Assembly (NCBI RefSeq): GCF_045679555.1
Contig: NC_092087.1
Span: 22,096,925 to 22,160,924, forward strand
DNA from: Salvelinus alpinus
Taxonomy: Eukaryota > Chordata > Actinopteri > Salmoniformes > Salmonidae
Reading direction: 5' to 3'
DNA length: 64,000 nucleotides
Part shown: positions 36,497 through 55,497 of the stretch, one piece after another
Layout: each line of letters starts with the position of its first letter
How positions within the stretch are numbered: position 1 is the stretch's first letter
The notes under the pieces: model-generated
Seen by the model: only the letters and a program-made list of their open reading frames with translations
The model's database searches: none
What the model was told of the DNA's origin: nothing
Translations under genes and position numbers: made by a program

Positions 36497-37134
36497 TAAT
36501 ATTCCCAAACATTATCATTCAAGTAGACAATATAGGACATGCCACTTCAGTTCTTCACCACAGTCTCAAAATGAGCATAACAAATTTGTTTAAAAGTGTC
36601 TGTGTCCGAGAATATCTACTGCTCCTAGACTAAAAAATCAACCCGCTCAAACGCCACAGCAGAGAGTCTTCATGAGTAAAGGTTATCTGTATGAAAAAGG
36701 TTAGATGATAAAACAGCCAAGAGAGCAGCAAAGTGCATAGTAATAACAATGCATAAATATTTCACAGAAGCTAACATGGACAGATACAGTATATGTGTTT
36801 TCTGTTATTTTTATTATGTTCTGTAATACTGTTTAGGTTTAATGAAACATAGGGGAGACATAGGGGTGAGAGAAATAGAAGAATTAAGGTGCATGTTCAA
36901 GATAAAAATATGAGTTGTGTAAGGAACAAGGAATTTCATCCCGATATGACGCTAAGAATATATATACTGAAATATATATACTGAAATATATATACTGAAA
37001 TATAGCTCACAGTTTGACTGCCTATCCAGCTTACTTTTCTTACATTTTCACTATGTGAGGGGGAGATCCGAATAAGTTATAACAGTATTGAAAATTGGTA
37101 AAATATTTGGTGTACCCGTTTCCTGCAGTCAAAT
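36497..37134. other. Intergenic AT-rich segment
   Basis: Contains a short tandem array of ATATATATACTGAA units at 36957-37005. No gene seen. Confidence 0.4.
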
Positions 37135-37475
37135 GACCGAGTGGCCTCAAGGGTGGAATGTTATATTGCTCATAATTTTTCATAATTAATAAACTTTTCT
37201 TTTTTGAAGCTGCCAAAAATCTGGCGTTTCTATGTTAATTTAAACGGTTTTGTTATATTTCAGTCTTCTGTGATGTATATAAAGTGGTATATTGGAATGC
37301 AAACTCAAAATATAATACATTACAAATCTATATCTGACATGGTACAGGTGTCTTTTTTAAGCCCATAACCATGTGTGTGAGGTGTATACTTTTGTTTCAA
37401 AGTAGATTTGTTTAAGACTACCAAGAAACACTCTGTGTGACCCTGATTTAGCCAACTGCAGTAAAAGGTTATTAA
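37135..37475 (-). repeat. Dispersed repeat, uninterrupted copy
   Basis: Reverse complement of the repeat at 17030-17151 plus 19738-19925, without the Gypsy insertion. On the minus strand GGGCTTAAAAAAGACACCTG runs straight through the point where the other copy is interrupted. Confidence 0.75.
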
Positions 37476-39226
37476 GACATAACCAACTAAAGATATTTAA
37501 ATTACAATAATATTGTTATGCAAATATGATGTTCCACAGAGTAAGTATAATTAAACCTTTAAACCTTTTGTTGTTGCAAAACAGAGTTTTATCTTAGTTG
37601 TATGATTATCATCCAACCAAACATCACATGCTATCATTTGATGCACATATCAATATTGTGCAAACAATGAAAAAACTATGTTGGATACTGGCCTGAAGTC
37701 TACACAAATTCTGCAAGGCCTTGAAATAGAAATGTGACACATATTTGTACATAAATATAAGAATTGACTGCTTACCTGAGCATTCCATTTGGACCAATCT
37801 TGATTTGACCCATCACGCCATCATTCCCAAATAGGCCTATTCCCATATTTAATATGTGATGATATTCAGTGCCGGTTTCTTCGTTGTTTTAGCGAAAAGT
37901 AAATCTATTAACATCTCAGATATTATATTTATTTTCCCAAAATAACTGTAATGGACTCAAATCGTTAAATAACATAAAAAAATGTGTTTTAGTTCATAAA
38001 AACATATTGAAAACGTTGGCTTTCGAGGCTTCAGTGTATAGCATCATGTCTAAATCAGTAGAAAAAGTAGAAAAAGCACATTACGCCACTGAGATTCGAC
38101 AAATCACTGCCAAATCCCTTAAAAGCTCTCCCCCTCTCGCTCTCTGTTTCTCTCTGTCACTCCCCCACTCTCTGTTGACCCCCCTCCCTCTCTCTCTCCC
38201 GAACCCTCTTCTCTTTCAGTGCACTAATGGCCACAGATTGGGATTATCATGCGGGCGTCTGTGAAGAAATCCCTAGGTGGACTAGCCTATATATTTTTAT
38301 GCAGCTGTACTATATGTAGTCCCTCCCCCTTTTATGATGGAACACCGTCACTGTCTCACTTTGCAGGGGAGATTAGAAAGGCATTGATTTGATTCATACA
38401 TTCTCATACACACCTGTTAATTCACATGTCGAATATCATGTAAGGGACATATTCTACCAACTATCAACTGAAACAATACTGTGATTCACAATCAGGTGCA
38501 TCTGGTGCATTTGTTTCTCTACTGTATAGATGTGATCATTTTCTATAGCATCTCCAAGATAAGTCACATTAATCAGTACTGTTAATATCCAACTTAATTT
38601 TACCTTAGTGATCTGTTTGATACCCATTGGATTTGATCAAATCATAGATTTAAATCTATAAAATTAGTTTAAAGCAGTGCAACATAGACCTTTCTCACAG
38701 AACCTTTAATAACTCAATGTAGATCTGATACAGTGTCATAACAAAATATGAATAATTATTTGAAGTTGCTAGATATGGTGTAAGACTTTAGACCCTTTTC
38801 TGTCTGCCTAAACTGGAAAGAAGGCTATAAATGCTATGAAGTTATGATGGGACCACTGCATGCTGCTTTTCAGTTGTCTGATTGAATCTCTAAAAAGGCA
38901 CACTACTGCCACCTAGTGTATTACGTCCATGTTTGAAAAAGACATCACACTACTGTAATTCTGCAGCTGTAAAACTGATGGTATTTTCATCATTTGCATA
39001 GCAAGACAGCATTGTGACAATGTCAAAACACAAGTAGAAATAGTTTTTCAACGACATATTTGCTTACTCTAGATAACATCAGTTCTACAGGTAAAGAAAT
39101 GCTTAGCACAGTAAGTTACAGCATGTCATAACTAAGATATAAGGCGTCACTTTAAATTGAAACTAACCCAAAATGTTTTATCAAGAGAGAGTTATAGTGT
39201 TTTAAAGCAAGAGGCTCACTGTTTGG
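37476..39226. other. Intergenic interval between grm6 and the comt pseudogene
   Basis: AT-rich, with a pyrimidine-rich CTCTCTCC tract at about 38128-38220. Small frames resemble nothing known. Confidence 0.4.
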
Positions 39227-40062
39227 CTAGTACCCTAAGAACACAGACTTCTCCAGGACGTTCTCTGCTTTAGTGTACTCCAGGTGTGATCTGTAGTAGT
39301 GGCTGTTGTAGCGAGAGCTGTTGCGTACGTACTACAGATAGTCAGGGGTTCCTGGACAGATGACATTGTCTGCCAGCATCACTGTGCCTTTCTGTATGAG
39401 ACCACACTCCTAGAGAGAGAGGGAGATAGGAGGATAGAGTTGGGGGAATGGGAGAAAGAGAGGGAGAAAGAGAGAGAATAATTACAATTGTTTTGTGTTT
39501 TGATTGATCATATCAATGTAAGAGTGTAAGACTATCAATGATTCCCTATAATCACAGGACGGTCAAATTAGTTATCTTACATACCTCCAGAAGTTTTGTG
39601 TCAGGAAGGTAGCAATCTTTCCAGTGGTCCCGGAAAACTAAGTCAAACGCCTGGACTCCGAAATGCTCCTTCAATCGAGGGATCCAAGCTCCTGAGGCTC
39701 CCTCCACTAGCTGCACCTGGACAATAGTACTGAGATCTCATCTAAGCTTCTGAGCTACAACTGACCTGTATGTTGTAACATCTACAACCCACCCATATTC
39801 ATCATCATGTCATTATGTTAATCCATCCCAATCTCCTTTTACCTTCTCCTCCAGTCCTGAACCATCTGATGACTTGACGAGCAGTGGCAGAATAATCTGG
39901 GTTGAACTCCAAGGTAATGACACAGGCTCCAGGGGGTAATAAGCGAGCTATTCACACTGTTGAGTACCCCCAGTAAGTGCCTAACTCCAAGACATCAACT
40001 GGACTCACTTCATTGACCACAGAGTCCGGAATGGAGCCTGTAATGAACACATACAGTGTATA

Positions 40063-40198
<136 letters not shown>

Positions 40199-41149
40199 GA
40201 TGTGGCCTGAGTCAAGACCAGGTAGACATGTGGCCTGGGGTGGTCTAGCAATCTAAGCCTTTGCCTCTGGAACACATACAGTAAATACTGCTGCAGGCTA
40301 CTGCTCTTCTAGCACTATCTCTCTATCCAATAATCATACAACAAGACTGAAAGAAATATAACGTAAACTCACCCCATTCCGTACAAATGTGCGTAACCGC
40401 AACATTCAAACGAGGCTACAAAGAAAACTAATGGGACTGTAGCGACTGTGTTGACTTCAAAATCGGGGGTGTGAACTAGGTTTCTATTCAAGCGTTGATC
40501 GACATGGTAATGGCTCTATAGTATTGGAGAAAAGTTGAAAAAACTGACCCTCCGTTACATCGTGACGTGTCATGTCATAACGTACAGCACGCATAAAGCA
40601 ACTATTTCTGTCATACAATCTCTCTCCACCAGGTGTAGCACTTCTCTCATCGTTTAAAAACAAGAAATGGACAGTGACGGGGGTAAGGGGGGGATACCTA
40701 GTCATTTTTTGCGTCATCATTGCATGTGATCATCATTCTCAAAGCCGCTGTTTACTTCTAAGATCACTTTAGCACCGCCCTAAAAACCCGATTCATATTC
40801 AACACAAACCTTCAAATAGGTATGTAATGACACATTATATAAACTCTTTATAGTGTTTTATTTACATTTTACAATTTTCCCACACAACATTCTCACTATC
40901 ACGCATTAGTTTCGCTTCCCCACCCGCCATTTTTAAAAAGACCCGACGGGGCTCATTGCCTGCTTGAATTATGCAGAAACGGGCAGCGTTTAGGTCATGT
41001 AATTGATTCTGTTGGAAAGGGGATAAATTGTGCTTTACAATGGTATTGACAGTACAGTTGATCTGGAAGTATTACGTTTTTGGGGCGCTAAAATAAGGGC
41101 AATTGTACGGACCAAGGCGATGTACGAGTTTACGTGAGTTTACGTTATA

Positions 41150-41965
41150 CATTCACCTCCAAAATGATTAGCACCCTTGATGAAGATAAGCAAAAAAGAC
41201 TGTATATAATAAAACAAATATATATGTATTGTTATATACTACTAAAATTGCTCAAGAAAAATATTTGTTTAACAAGTAAAAAAATAAATAATAATACTAA
41301 CAATTTTGTCTCAGCTCACCAAACCACCCAGTTCCAAATTGTTACATTTGTTAGTTGATCTCAATGAAGGCTTTTTATGGCAACCCTTCCAACTAGCCTA
41401 TTGGCCTAAAAGTGGCGTGTAACTGTTGAATTGGAGACTCAAGATGCAACCAAGTTCTGTAATTCTCCAACTGTGGCTCTTGGACTTTTCTTTGTCCTAC
41501 TCCAGGCAAGTTTACCACTGTTTCAGTGGTTTTAAACGTCTCAATTGTTGTCCTAATAGTGCTAAGAGGTATATTTGGTTTTTAAGTCGTTTTTTTGTAC
41601 ACATTGCCTGATTTATGAAAGTCAACAACCATTATTCTCTTTTCATTTGTGAGTTCTTTGCATTTCCCCATTGTGATTTTACATGCGTGTTACCTAATTT
41701 TGATACCCCATTGAAACAAGAAACCATGGAAGGACACAATACAGTTCCTTAAACTGAGATTAACTTTAAGAAAGTATAATGTTAATGCAGATTTGATTTT
41801 GTTGGATTTTATTTATAATAATCTTTATGGGTGCCATTTTTTAAAACTTTTTAACAAAATCTCTTTCTCTGAGCAATTTTATTAGTATAAAATAATATAG
41901 ATATATTTTATACAGACTTTTTCACTCATCTTTATAAAGGATGGCAATAATTTTGGAGGTGACTG
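41150..41965. mobile_element. Tc1-like non-autonomous element in a comt intron
   Basis: Left end CATTCACCTCCAAAATGATT and right end AATAATTTTGGAGGTGACTG form inverted repeats flanked by TA. About 815 bp, with no transposase frame. Confidence 0.82.
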
Positions 41966-42561
41966 TAGATATAAAGAAGATTAAGTATGAAAAGGACTTT
42001 GCATTCAGCTGGTTATCGATAACCCATTCAAAGAACATACAGCACCTTTCTCATCGCCCACATTCATGGCCCATTCTCTATGTTTGCAGAAGTGGTCGAT
42101 GGCTGTGATCACACTTTGGGGGTCTACTACAGCGGCTTTCCTCTGCACTGCCTTCAGAAGATGTTAGATATTTCAGAGGGGAAATGACAGCTGGTATTGT
42201 AACTACGATGAGGCATACATTACGTTACACGATTGGGCCTAGATCAACGGGATGACACACACACTGCAATTTCACTCTGAAACTCTGGAAGGGAAATACT
42301 GTCCTGAAACCTTTGAATGAATCACAATACCAACATACTATAGAATTTTTAAACCAAAGACTGAACTGTAAATCTGTTTAGAGAGCTCACCTGAGGACGT
42401 GATGTCCGGGTCAAAGTGTCCAGAGCACGCTCCACGATGACATCATGCCACAGTAGTGCCAGTCTTCCATGATACTGCATAGCTGTGGGGATCACCCAGC
42501 GGTAGAGAGCAAAGAGGAAAGCTGCTCTGCCGATCAAACCAGAAAGAAGGCTCAGCCACAT

Positions 42562-42904
42562 GCTAGGACACACAAGATTAATTAACTGTAATATAAAATA
42601 TTTTTTTGTCTTTTTTGCATATGCCAACTCCCCCTGAGACACCCTTGGAGTATTTATGATAAACACATAAGTACCATAGAAACACTGTACCCATTTTAAA
42701 ATATTTTGCAATACAGTATGTACACAAGAAATCTGTATGACCATAGTGAAATTAATAGCTCCTTTAGTACTACGCTAATGAAAAGGGTGTTTACTATGTA
42801 GCAGATGACACTCAAACATATCCTCCTGCGTTATTATTTACCCCCTGTTGTCATTTCCACTCATCACTCTCCAGCAGAGAGCAATTTATATTAATATTAT
42901 AAAC
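42562..42904. other. Upstream flank of the comt pseudogene
   Basis: No gene seen; the former promoter or 5' UTR would be expected here. Confidence 0.35.
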
Positions 42905-43050
42905 AAATACATTAATGTGTCCATGTGGATATCGATTATGGCAGCCCCCGGCATCTCTCTGATTCAGAGGGGTTGGGTTAAATGCGGAAGACACATTTCA
43001 GTTGAATGCATTCAGTTGTACAACTGACTAGGTATCCCACTTTCCTTTCC
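42905..43050. repeat. Salmonid dispersed repeat fragment
   Basis: Contains GATTCAGAGGGGTTGGGTTA and CAGTTGTACAACTGACTAGG, a short sequence I recognise from many salmonid loci. Class unknown. Confidence 0.6.
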
Positions 43051-44867
43051 AGTTAAGTGTTACAAAATAATACTAACTAATCCCACTGGACTATGACAAA
43101 GTAACAACAAATATATAAAGTGTCTATGCATTAAGAAAAGACAGTCAACAATATAGCGCTCATATTGAAAATCCAAACCACCTCTGAAACATGGTGGTTG
43201 AGTTGAAGAAAAGTGCAAAAAGGATAAGAACTCAGCCTTAAGCCAAAACACAGAAAAAAGGGAATTTCGGGTTTTCTGTGAAAACAGATAAGAGCATGGG
43301 GGGGGCCTCTTAAACCTTTAATAGAAAATGTAACTCCTGTCTGAAAGACCAGGAGAGGATGAGCTGAGGTAATGCCTATTAAGTTGGGCTTTGAGTTGCA
43401 TAGCAACAGACAGAACAGGTCAAGAGCTGTGAAACAAAAGCCATGGCACTGGGGTTGTTAGCATCTTTACTTTGGCTTTCTTACACATGTACTGTATCTA
43501 CATACATAAAAGCCTCTGGAAATGAATAAGGCATGGTTTGCTCAGTCAGGCGCTTTGAGAGAGTGTCTTCATTTGATGGCAAATATACTTTGAGTTGTTT
43601 GATGAAGCAAATTAACTGTACCATATTCCAGTGGGCATTTTACACCCCAGTGAATCAAGGTGCTTGGTGACTAAACTGAAAATCTATATAAAAGAGAAAA
43701 TATTAAAGTCAGATTATACTAAATGATTATAAACTGCAATGTACTCAATGAACTCAATGAAACACAACTCTGAAGATCATTCCAGGGTGAGGTGAAGAGA
43801 AAAACACATGCCACACATATTTAGCTTCAATAACCTCTGATGTAATTATGGCATCTGAAAAGTTCCATTCAAATCTACACAATTCAACAAGTCAAAAATG
43901 TTAAAATCCTCTGCAATATCACAAGATGTTAAAAAAGAGAAGACAATTCACTGCACTGTTAACATAAAAACACAGTTGCAACCAACAATGCAAGCATGCA
44001 CAAGGTAGTAGCTATTTAGTTTACTACTTCACGATGCAAAGACAGATCAAAGACATGCAAACGCCATAACATTACACGGATCTCACTTCCATCTGAAGCT
44101 TGTCTGTCTCCAATCAGGGTGGTGATATTATTCCTTCTTGATGCTGCCTCTCTCACCATAAAACTGATTCACACCTGCCAGCAGTTTGTGTCTCACACAT
44201 GAGACTAACCCCTCCCTAAGCGTCAATCTGCAGTTTGTGTCTCACACATGAGCGCACGCTCACATTTTCATGAGACTAACCCCTCCCTAAGCGTCAATCT
44301 GCAGTTGCTACATCCATTTTTAGACTTTTAAATTAATGATGTATACCCATTAATTATTTGAAGAATATAACTTATTCATGCCTCATGAGCTGTCGTTCCC
44401 CATCAGAACAAACTATATATGCTTGTTTTACTCCTTTGTTTGTAAACAATGTAAATTGGAACAAACACTGTATAGCCTTAAAACATGGATGGTCAGTCCT
44501 TGTATCTATAGCTCTGTCCATGAGTTTGAGTGGTTACATTTATCCAGCCCCCTCCCTCAGCTGTTTACCTAAACGGTGGCTGGGTGGCCGCTTTGTTATT
44601 GTTTGAACTGCAGATTGACACTTTAATGTGAACTGAGAGGAATGTGTGGCTGTGGAGGTCTCACTGAAGCACACTTTCAGTCATCAACACATACTCACAG
44701 CACACTCACACAGAAAGAAGGGACGGCACAGAAGGAAGCAGTGAAAACAGGGGAGGTATGGCTTACCCTGCATGGACTGGGTGACCGGGCTACAGTTTTG
44801 AGCCCTACTGAACAGTATCCTAATCCCCTTTGAAGCCACTGCTTCTTCGTCATTCCATTAGGTCTTA
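43051..44867. other. Intergenic interval between comt pseudogene and the kinase gene
   Basis: No gene recognised. A local duplication lies at about 44182-44306: CAGTTTGTGTCTCACACATG occurs twice and GACTAACCCCTCCCTAAGCG twice. The remainder is unassigned. Confidence 0.45.
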
Positions 44868-45048
44868 TGCACAGGAGGTTGGTGGCACCTTAATTGGGGA
44901 GGACGTGCTTGTGGTAATGGCTGGAGCGGAATTGGTGGAATGATATCAAATACATCAAACACATGGCTTGATGCCATTCCATTTGCTCCATTCCAGCCAT
45001 TATTATGAGCATTCCTCCCTCAGCAGCCTCCACTGGTCTTATGACAGG
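44868..45048. repeat. Foldback MITE-like repeat
   Basis: Left arm AGGAGGTTGGTGGCACCTTA and GGTAATGGCTGGAGC; right arm complement with GCTCC...CCAGCCATTATTATG and GCAGCCTCCACTGGT. A palindromic salmonid repeat with a short loop near 44960. Non-coding. Confidence 0.78.
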
Positions 45049-45640
45049 ATTCAGGTGAATCACATAGGCTGCGTATAGACAGGCAGCCTAATTTTTTATA
45101 TTTTTTCCACTAATTGGTCTTTTGACCAATCACCAATTAGTGAAAAGAATATCAGAATTGGGGTGCCTGTCTAAATGCAGCCCTAGAGTATTCTGAATTC
45201 ATACATGAATTGGCTAAATTAACACAATGTCCAACCCTATTTCTATTAATTCTGTCAAAATCTTTTTTATCTTATTATTCAGAGAAAAGCGATAGATAAT
45301 GAAAGCCTTGTATAAACAAATAACATTTATTCAATGAAACTCAAAAACAAAAATAGACCTTTCCCAGCAGGGGCGGACTGGCCATCTGGCATATCTCTCC
45401 AAATCAAGAGTTATTTTCTTCACATCAAATGTTTTAAATAATCAGACAAAATATATTGATAGTTGACTGCTCTCCCTGAGCAAACAGAAAAATAACATTG
45501 CAGAAGATCAGCTGAAAAAATAACACTTGCTGAATATCAGCCATTACCCACTATTCAAACATCATATTAAAGCACTTGTCCCAGCCTGTTTGACACTGTG
45601 TCACCTGTGTAACCTCTGTGGCATTGGTGAGACTGCTCTG
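45049..45640. other. Probable 3' flank of the kinase gene
   Basis: No coding sequence. On the minus strand it follows the minisatellite and may hold the polyadenylation site of the kinase transcript; one AATAAA complement is near 45328. Confidence 0.35.
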
Positions 45641-46432
45641 TATCCATGAGGAGATCCAGATCGGGTTCAGACACCGGGCAGCGGTGGTGACTCTGTGTCC
45701 ATGAGGAGATCCAGGGGGGGTTTAGACACCAGACAGTGGTATGATGTCTATGAGGAGATCCAGGGGGGGTTTAGACACCAGACAGTGGTATGATGTCTAT
45801 GAGGAGATCCAGGGGGGGTTTAGACACCAGACAGTGGTATGATGTCTATGAGGAGATCCAGGGGGGGTTTAGACACCAGACAGTGGTATGATGTCTATGA
45901 GGAGATCCAGGGGGGTTTTAGACACCAGACAGTGGTATGATGTCTATGAGGAGATCCAGGGGGGTTTTAGACATCGCACAGTGGTATGATGTCTATGAGG
46001 AGATCCAGGGGGGGTTTAGACACCAGACAGTGGTATGATGTCTATGAGGAGATCCAGGGGGGTTTTAGACACCAGACAGTGGTATGATGTCTATGAGGAG
46101 ATCCAGGGGGGTTTTAGACACCAGACAGTGGTATGATGTCTATGAGGAGATCCAGGGAGGGTTTAGACACCAGACAGTGGTATGATGTCTATGAGGAGAT
46201 CCAGGGGGTTTTAGACATCGCACAGTGGTATGATGTCTATGAGGAGATGCAGGGGGGGTTTAGACACCAGACAGTGGTATGATGTCTATGAGGAGATCCA
46301 GGAGGGTTTTAGACATCGCACGGTGGTATGATGTCTATGAGGAGATCCAGGGGGGGTTTAGACACCAGACAGTGGTATGATGTCTATGAGGAGATCCAGG
46401 GTGGTTTTAGACATTGCGCGGTGGTATGATGT

Positions 46433-51142
<4,710 letters not shown>

Positions 51143-52021
51143 AGGTTATGCAAGGGCAGGATTGAAGAAAATGGAGATGAAGATGGTACACGCAGAAGGC
51201 CTACGGCAAAAAGAAAAACAGACAAACTGTTCACTAAACTTTCACTGTTCACACTATTATAAGTTGACCTAATAGGCATTCATACATATGATATATGAGG
51301 TTAATTCAGGCGACACAACATGGCCAATATATCTACACACTGAGTAAGCCTATTCAAATTCTACATTTAGTAAATCTTATAGTTCTAGAGCCTGGCTGCA
51401 ATGACATTTGAAAGGGCCCAGTGAATGTGCAAGAGTCCATTTATTTTTAGCTGGGTTTAGATGAATGGCATGTCAACGTAAATAGCTCTTCAAAGCTAGC
51501 CTGTAACTTTATTGACTGAGTGCATGCTGTCTAGGAGTCTTCATTTTAAACCTGTGACAATTACAGCTATTGATACGACCGTCTCAGTCAAATCATTAAG
51601 GTGTCAAAGAGTTGTTAAGAAAAAGTAAATCCTTTGACAATTCAGAACTGCCAAGTCCAACAAACCTAGCTATGTCCTCTAAAGAAAAATAAAATGCTTT
51701 GTAACAGATATGATTTACATTTTTATAACAGATTTGTACAACTAACTAGCTAGCTAATGCAACGCGTACATTAGCCTGAGTCTGTTCTCCACAAAAGTTA
51801 TTTGTTACAGATTGTCATTGCTTTGAAGCAACCGACTTCAAATTCATACAGTTGCTACAATGTGGCATATCAAGTAACAATTGCTTATAAACTTTATTAC
51901 ATCCTGTAACTGTGAAAAAACGCTGTAATATTTACCAAATACTTACCGGTACATATAATAATGAAAAACAGAGTCCTCCGATTAAACCAGTAAACTGAAG
52001 GACCGTTCCTTCTTCGTCAAC
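51143..52021. other. Upstream region of the kinase gene
   Basis: Probably 5' UTR or first intron and promoter. No clear TATA box or CpG island. AT-rich. Confidence 0.35.
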
Positions 52022-52470
52022 GTTTGCTCTACTATGAGTCGCGAACGAACGGCTCTTTTGAAAGGATCTTTTTGGTTAACATTGGGAACCGAATCGTATC
52101 AGTGAAATATTCATTCATTTGGCTCCCTGATTTGCATACTGCTGCTACTGCTTTTTTATGGTAACATGGTTATGTTACAAAATAATTACCTAAAGAATGT
52201 GAATCCTCACTACAGAAACAATAAATAGTGGGGAGAGCGCATCAATCTGGTCCACACAAAAACGAATAATTTGGCCAGGTAAAAATATATTTGAACGCGC
52301 ATTTCACGATCTGAGATGGTAGCTTACCTTTTGGGCTTTACATTGGAGATTTGCGATTTTTCATGGTTCTAGTTAAAGTTTTGAGCATTTTGAACAAAGA
52401 GCCGTTTGGGAGCCAAATTAGTCGGCTATTTTACGTGAACGGAGCCAAATGGGCCAGCCGGCTCACCGAA
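52022..52470. repeat. Possible inverted-repeat (MITE-like) element
   Basis: Loosely inverted ends: GAACGAACGGCTCTTTTGAA at 52042 and a right part with AGCCGGCTCACCGAAAAGA near 52457. GAGCCGTTTGGGAGCC occurs near 52399. Non-coding. Boundaries and class are uncertain. Confidence 0.4.
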
Positions 52471-52477
52471 AAGACTC

Positions 52478-52985
52478 GGATTTTTATTTTATTTTTTATT
52501 TTATTTATCCGTTATTTTACCAGGTAATTTGACTGAGAACACATTCTCATTTACAGCAACGACCTGGGGAATAGTTACAGAGGAGAGGAGGTGGATGAAT
52601 GAGCCAATTGTAAACTGGGGATTATTAGGTGACCATGAATGGTTTGAGGGCCAGATTGGGAATTTAGCCAGGACACAGGGGTTAACACCCCTACTCTTAC
52701 GATAAGTGTCATGGGATCTTTAATGACCTCAGAGAGTCAGGACACCCATTTAACATCCCATCCGAAAGATGGCACCCTACACAGGGCAGTGTCCCCAATT
52801 ACTGCCCTGGGGCATTGGGATATTTTTTAGACCAGAGGAAAGAGTGCCTCCTACTGGCCCTCCAACACCACTTCCAGCAGCATCTGGTCTCCCATCCAGG
52901 GACTGACCAGGACCAACCCTGCTTAGCTTCAGAAGCAAGCCAGCAGTGGTATGCAGGGTGGTATGCTGCTGAATGCCCATCACTA
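52478..52985 (-). mobile_element. 5S rRNA-derived SINE with an L2-type tail
   Basis: On the minus strand the head (about 52980-52862) reads like 5S rRNA: CATACCACCCTG, then GAAGCTAAGCAGGGT, then TGGATGGGAGACCAG, in the order of the 5S gene. A unique body follows, then a tail CTGTAAATGAGAATGTGTTC and an ACCTGGTAAAATAA end that matches the L2 LINE tail at 1690-1750. Not a functional 5S gene: the 5S part is diverged and interrupted. Confidence 0.85.
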
Positions 52986-55497
52986 GCTGGCTCCGTGTGC
53001 ATGCCTGCCCATAAGCACAGCACACGTTCTGAAAATGACATGAGCTTTGCCAGTGTTTGACTGGACAGTACATGCTGTGTGGCTGGCAGCACCATGAGCT
53101 ACACTAGCAAGCTATTTAAACATGTTTTAAATATGTCAAATTGTGCCAAATTCTTGAAACAAAGCCAAAGTCATTAGAATTAGGCTAATAAGGATGAACC
53201 GATGAAATGACCTATGACCTATGATATACATACTTTATTTGAGGCAAATCCCTCACAGTAATTACTGTAAATACATGAAAATCAATATAGTTTTTTTTAA
53301 ATGATTCCAGTCCAAGATTTTGCATTTACCATGATGATACTTTATTTAAAAAAGATCAATGAATGTACCCCATCCTCCTCAAACATAAACTGTACAGTAT
53401 TTCTCACCCCTTTGAAATATGGACATACTGTAATAGGATGAAAAAATATCAGGAGAAAAACAGATAGGGATTTCAGTCAATATATCACAAACAATTCCAG
53501 TCAATCAACATAGCTCATTCTCCGAAAAGCTACAACTAATACACTTGTAAATGTTAGTTAACACCACACTTCTCTGTCTGGTGCTGAATGGGTTTTATGA
53601 CAGTTTTATGATGTATTTCACAAATAGATACAAAATGTTATAAGTTCATAAATATACAATATATATTCTGGATAAATTTCCTTCGAGCTAAATGTATATT
53701 CATTTATGTTTTACAGACATAAGTACATCACCTGAAAAATACATTTACGACCCCCAATGCACAGCAGTTTGGTCATCAGTTTCAGGTTTAGACTAGCTTG
53801 AAGAAATTCACACACTAACTATTGAATGTGAAAACACCAACATTTAAAACCAATATAACATTCCATTAAAGGTACTTGAGATAAAAGGAATAGCTTTACC
53901 TGTAAAACATGTCAATAGATGAAGCCATGACATTAATCAGTTAAAATGAATAAGCATTATTAGCTACTCATACATTTCTTTCCAGAGGTATTCATTTCCT
54001 ACCATTCAGGTTGTTAGTGATGCCCTTTTATAACGGTATAATCATGAACCTAAGATACACAAGAACAAACAAGCACATGTCATGGGAAGCTTATAAAAGG
54101 GCCGTTCTTGAATTGCGGTGATATATGGGAATGGCATTGATTACTTTAAATCATTTTTACCATTATAACATTGTGCCACCAATAGGAGTAGCGTACAACA
54201 TGATACAACGGAAACGTAATCTCATACTACCACATTTATGAGTTCTGACATAAGGCCTGCTCATGCCAACAGTCCCATCCCCTAGCCCTGTTCTAGTTAG
54301 ACCCCTTTTCATTTCTCGACATTAAGTTGACATCTAGCTTATTATCATGATACATACAGATGCAAATATAGGGTTTATTGTTGATAATGTTGTTACAATC
54401 TTACAAATACAAAATATTATACACTACATCACTTTAATCGTGAATGTCCAAATGGGCCACAAAACTTCCACCTTGACGTAGACTTGAACATGAACTTCAA
54501 CCTGGTAACACTTTTCTTATTTGCTCAAACTTCATACGCTGTCAACCATTTTCTGGTTTTAGTGTGTCTCTCTTGGGGACAATTTCTCCATCCCACTGCT
54601 GCAATTGGTTAAGGCTTTTGACGTTCATAAAGTGCTCTGAAGGAAAACGTGCTACGCAACTGAATGAATAGAAATTAATAGAAAGTTCATTAAATGACTG
54701 TCATAGACCTCTAAAGTCCTCCGGTTTTTATCTGAACTTGACTATTATGCCCTTTCAGCAGTTGGACTCTTAGGAAATGCAGAAAAAAAGAGCTCGCATG
54801 AAACAACAATTTGGCAACAACAGGAATTTCTTTCATTTGTTGATTGAAGACCAAGCTTTGAAAGGATTTGTGTTCACTTGAAAAACATGAGAAATATCAA
54901 GCACGGTTGAAATGTGTATGTTTGATGGACAGATGAAGAGATAAGACATATATATTCATGTTTACAAACAGGTTAATTTACACGTTCACTGATGTGTTTA
55001 AATACTTTTTAGTTGATATGAGTTCATTATATATTTTTGTAAATCACAAGACACTAAATTACCTCTTTTATATAACTATTCTTTATATCTCAGAAGATAC
55101 AAAATAGTAATTTAGAATACATATACTTTATTCTGTGAAAAATTATATATTGGGAGATTTGTTAGGTTAAACAAGGAGGATGTTTGTTACATGTGGCTTG
55201 GGTCTGACCAACGATAGAATACAATACAGTATACAGTAGCTACAGAATAACAATATATTCTGTGACTCCTGGGACAGCTCCAGTGCAAATCCATTTCTCA
55301 CTTTGCGATCTAGGGGTCAAAAGTTGGTGGGCTCATCTTCAACAGAGGGCATTCAGAACAGCTTTACAGTCTTTTTCTGCTGTGGTTGTAATGTTTTTTT
55401 TTAGCTTGTGAGGTCACCTTATATCAGCTCCTTTTACAGTGTTCGGGTCTGTCTGTCTGTCTGTGCACATGTGTGTTTGAATATATATTCAGCTACA
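52986..55497 (-). other. Probable long 3' UTR and downstream flank of ccdc120
   Basis: About 2.3 kb with no transposon recognised, unlike the rest of the window, directly after the ccdc120 stop. Minus-strand AATAAA candidates lie near 53230 and 53340. This fits a long 3' UTR ending close to 53230; the boundary is inferred. Confidence 0.45.

Noticed and set aside
52862-52980. A 5S rRNA gene on the minus strand
   Set aside because: Only parts of the 5S sequence are present, with substitutions and a gap, and it runs into a SINE body and an L2-type tail. It is the head of a SINE.
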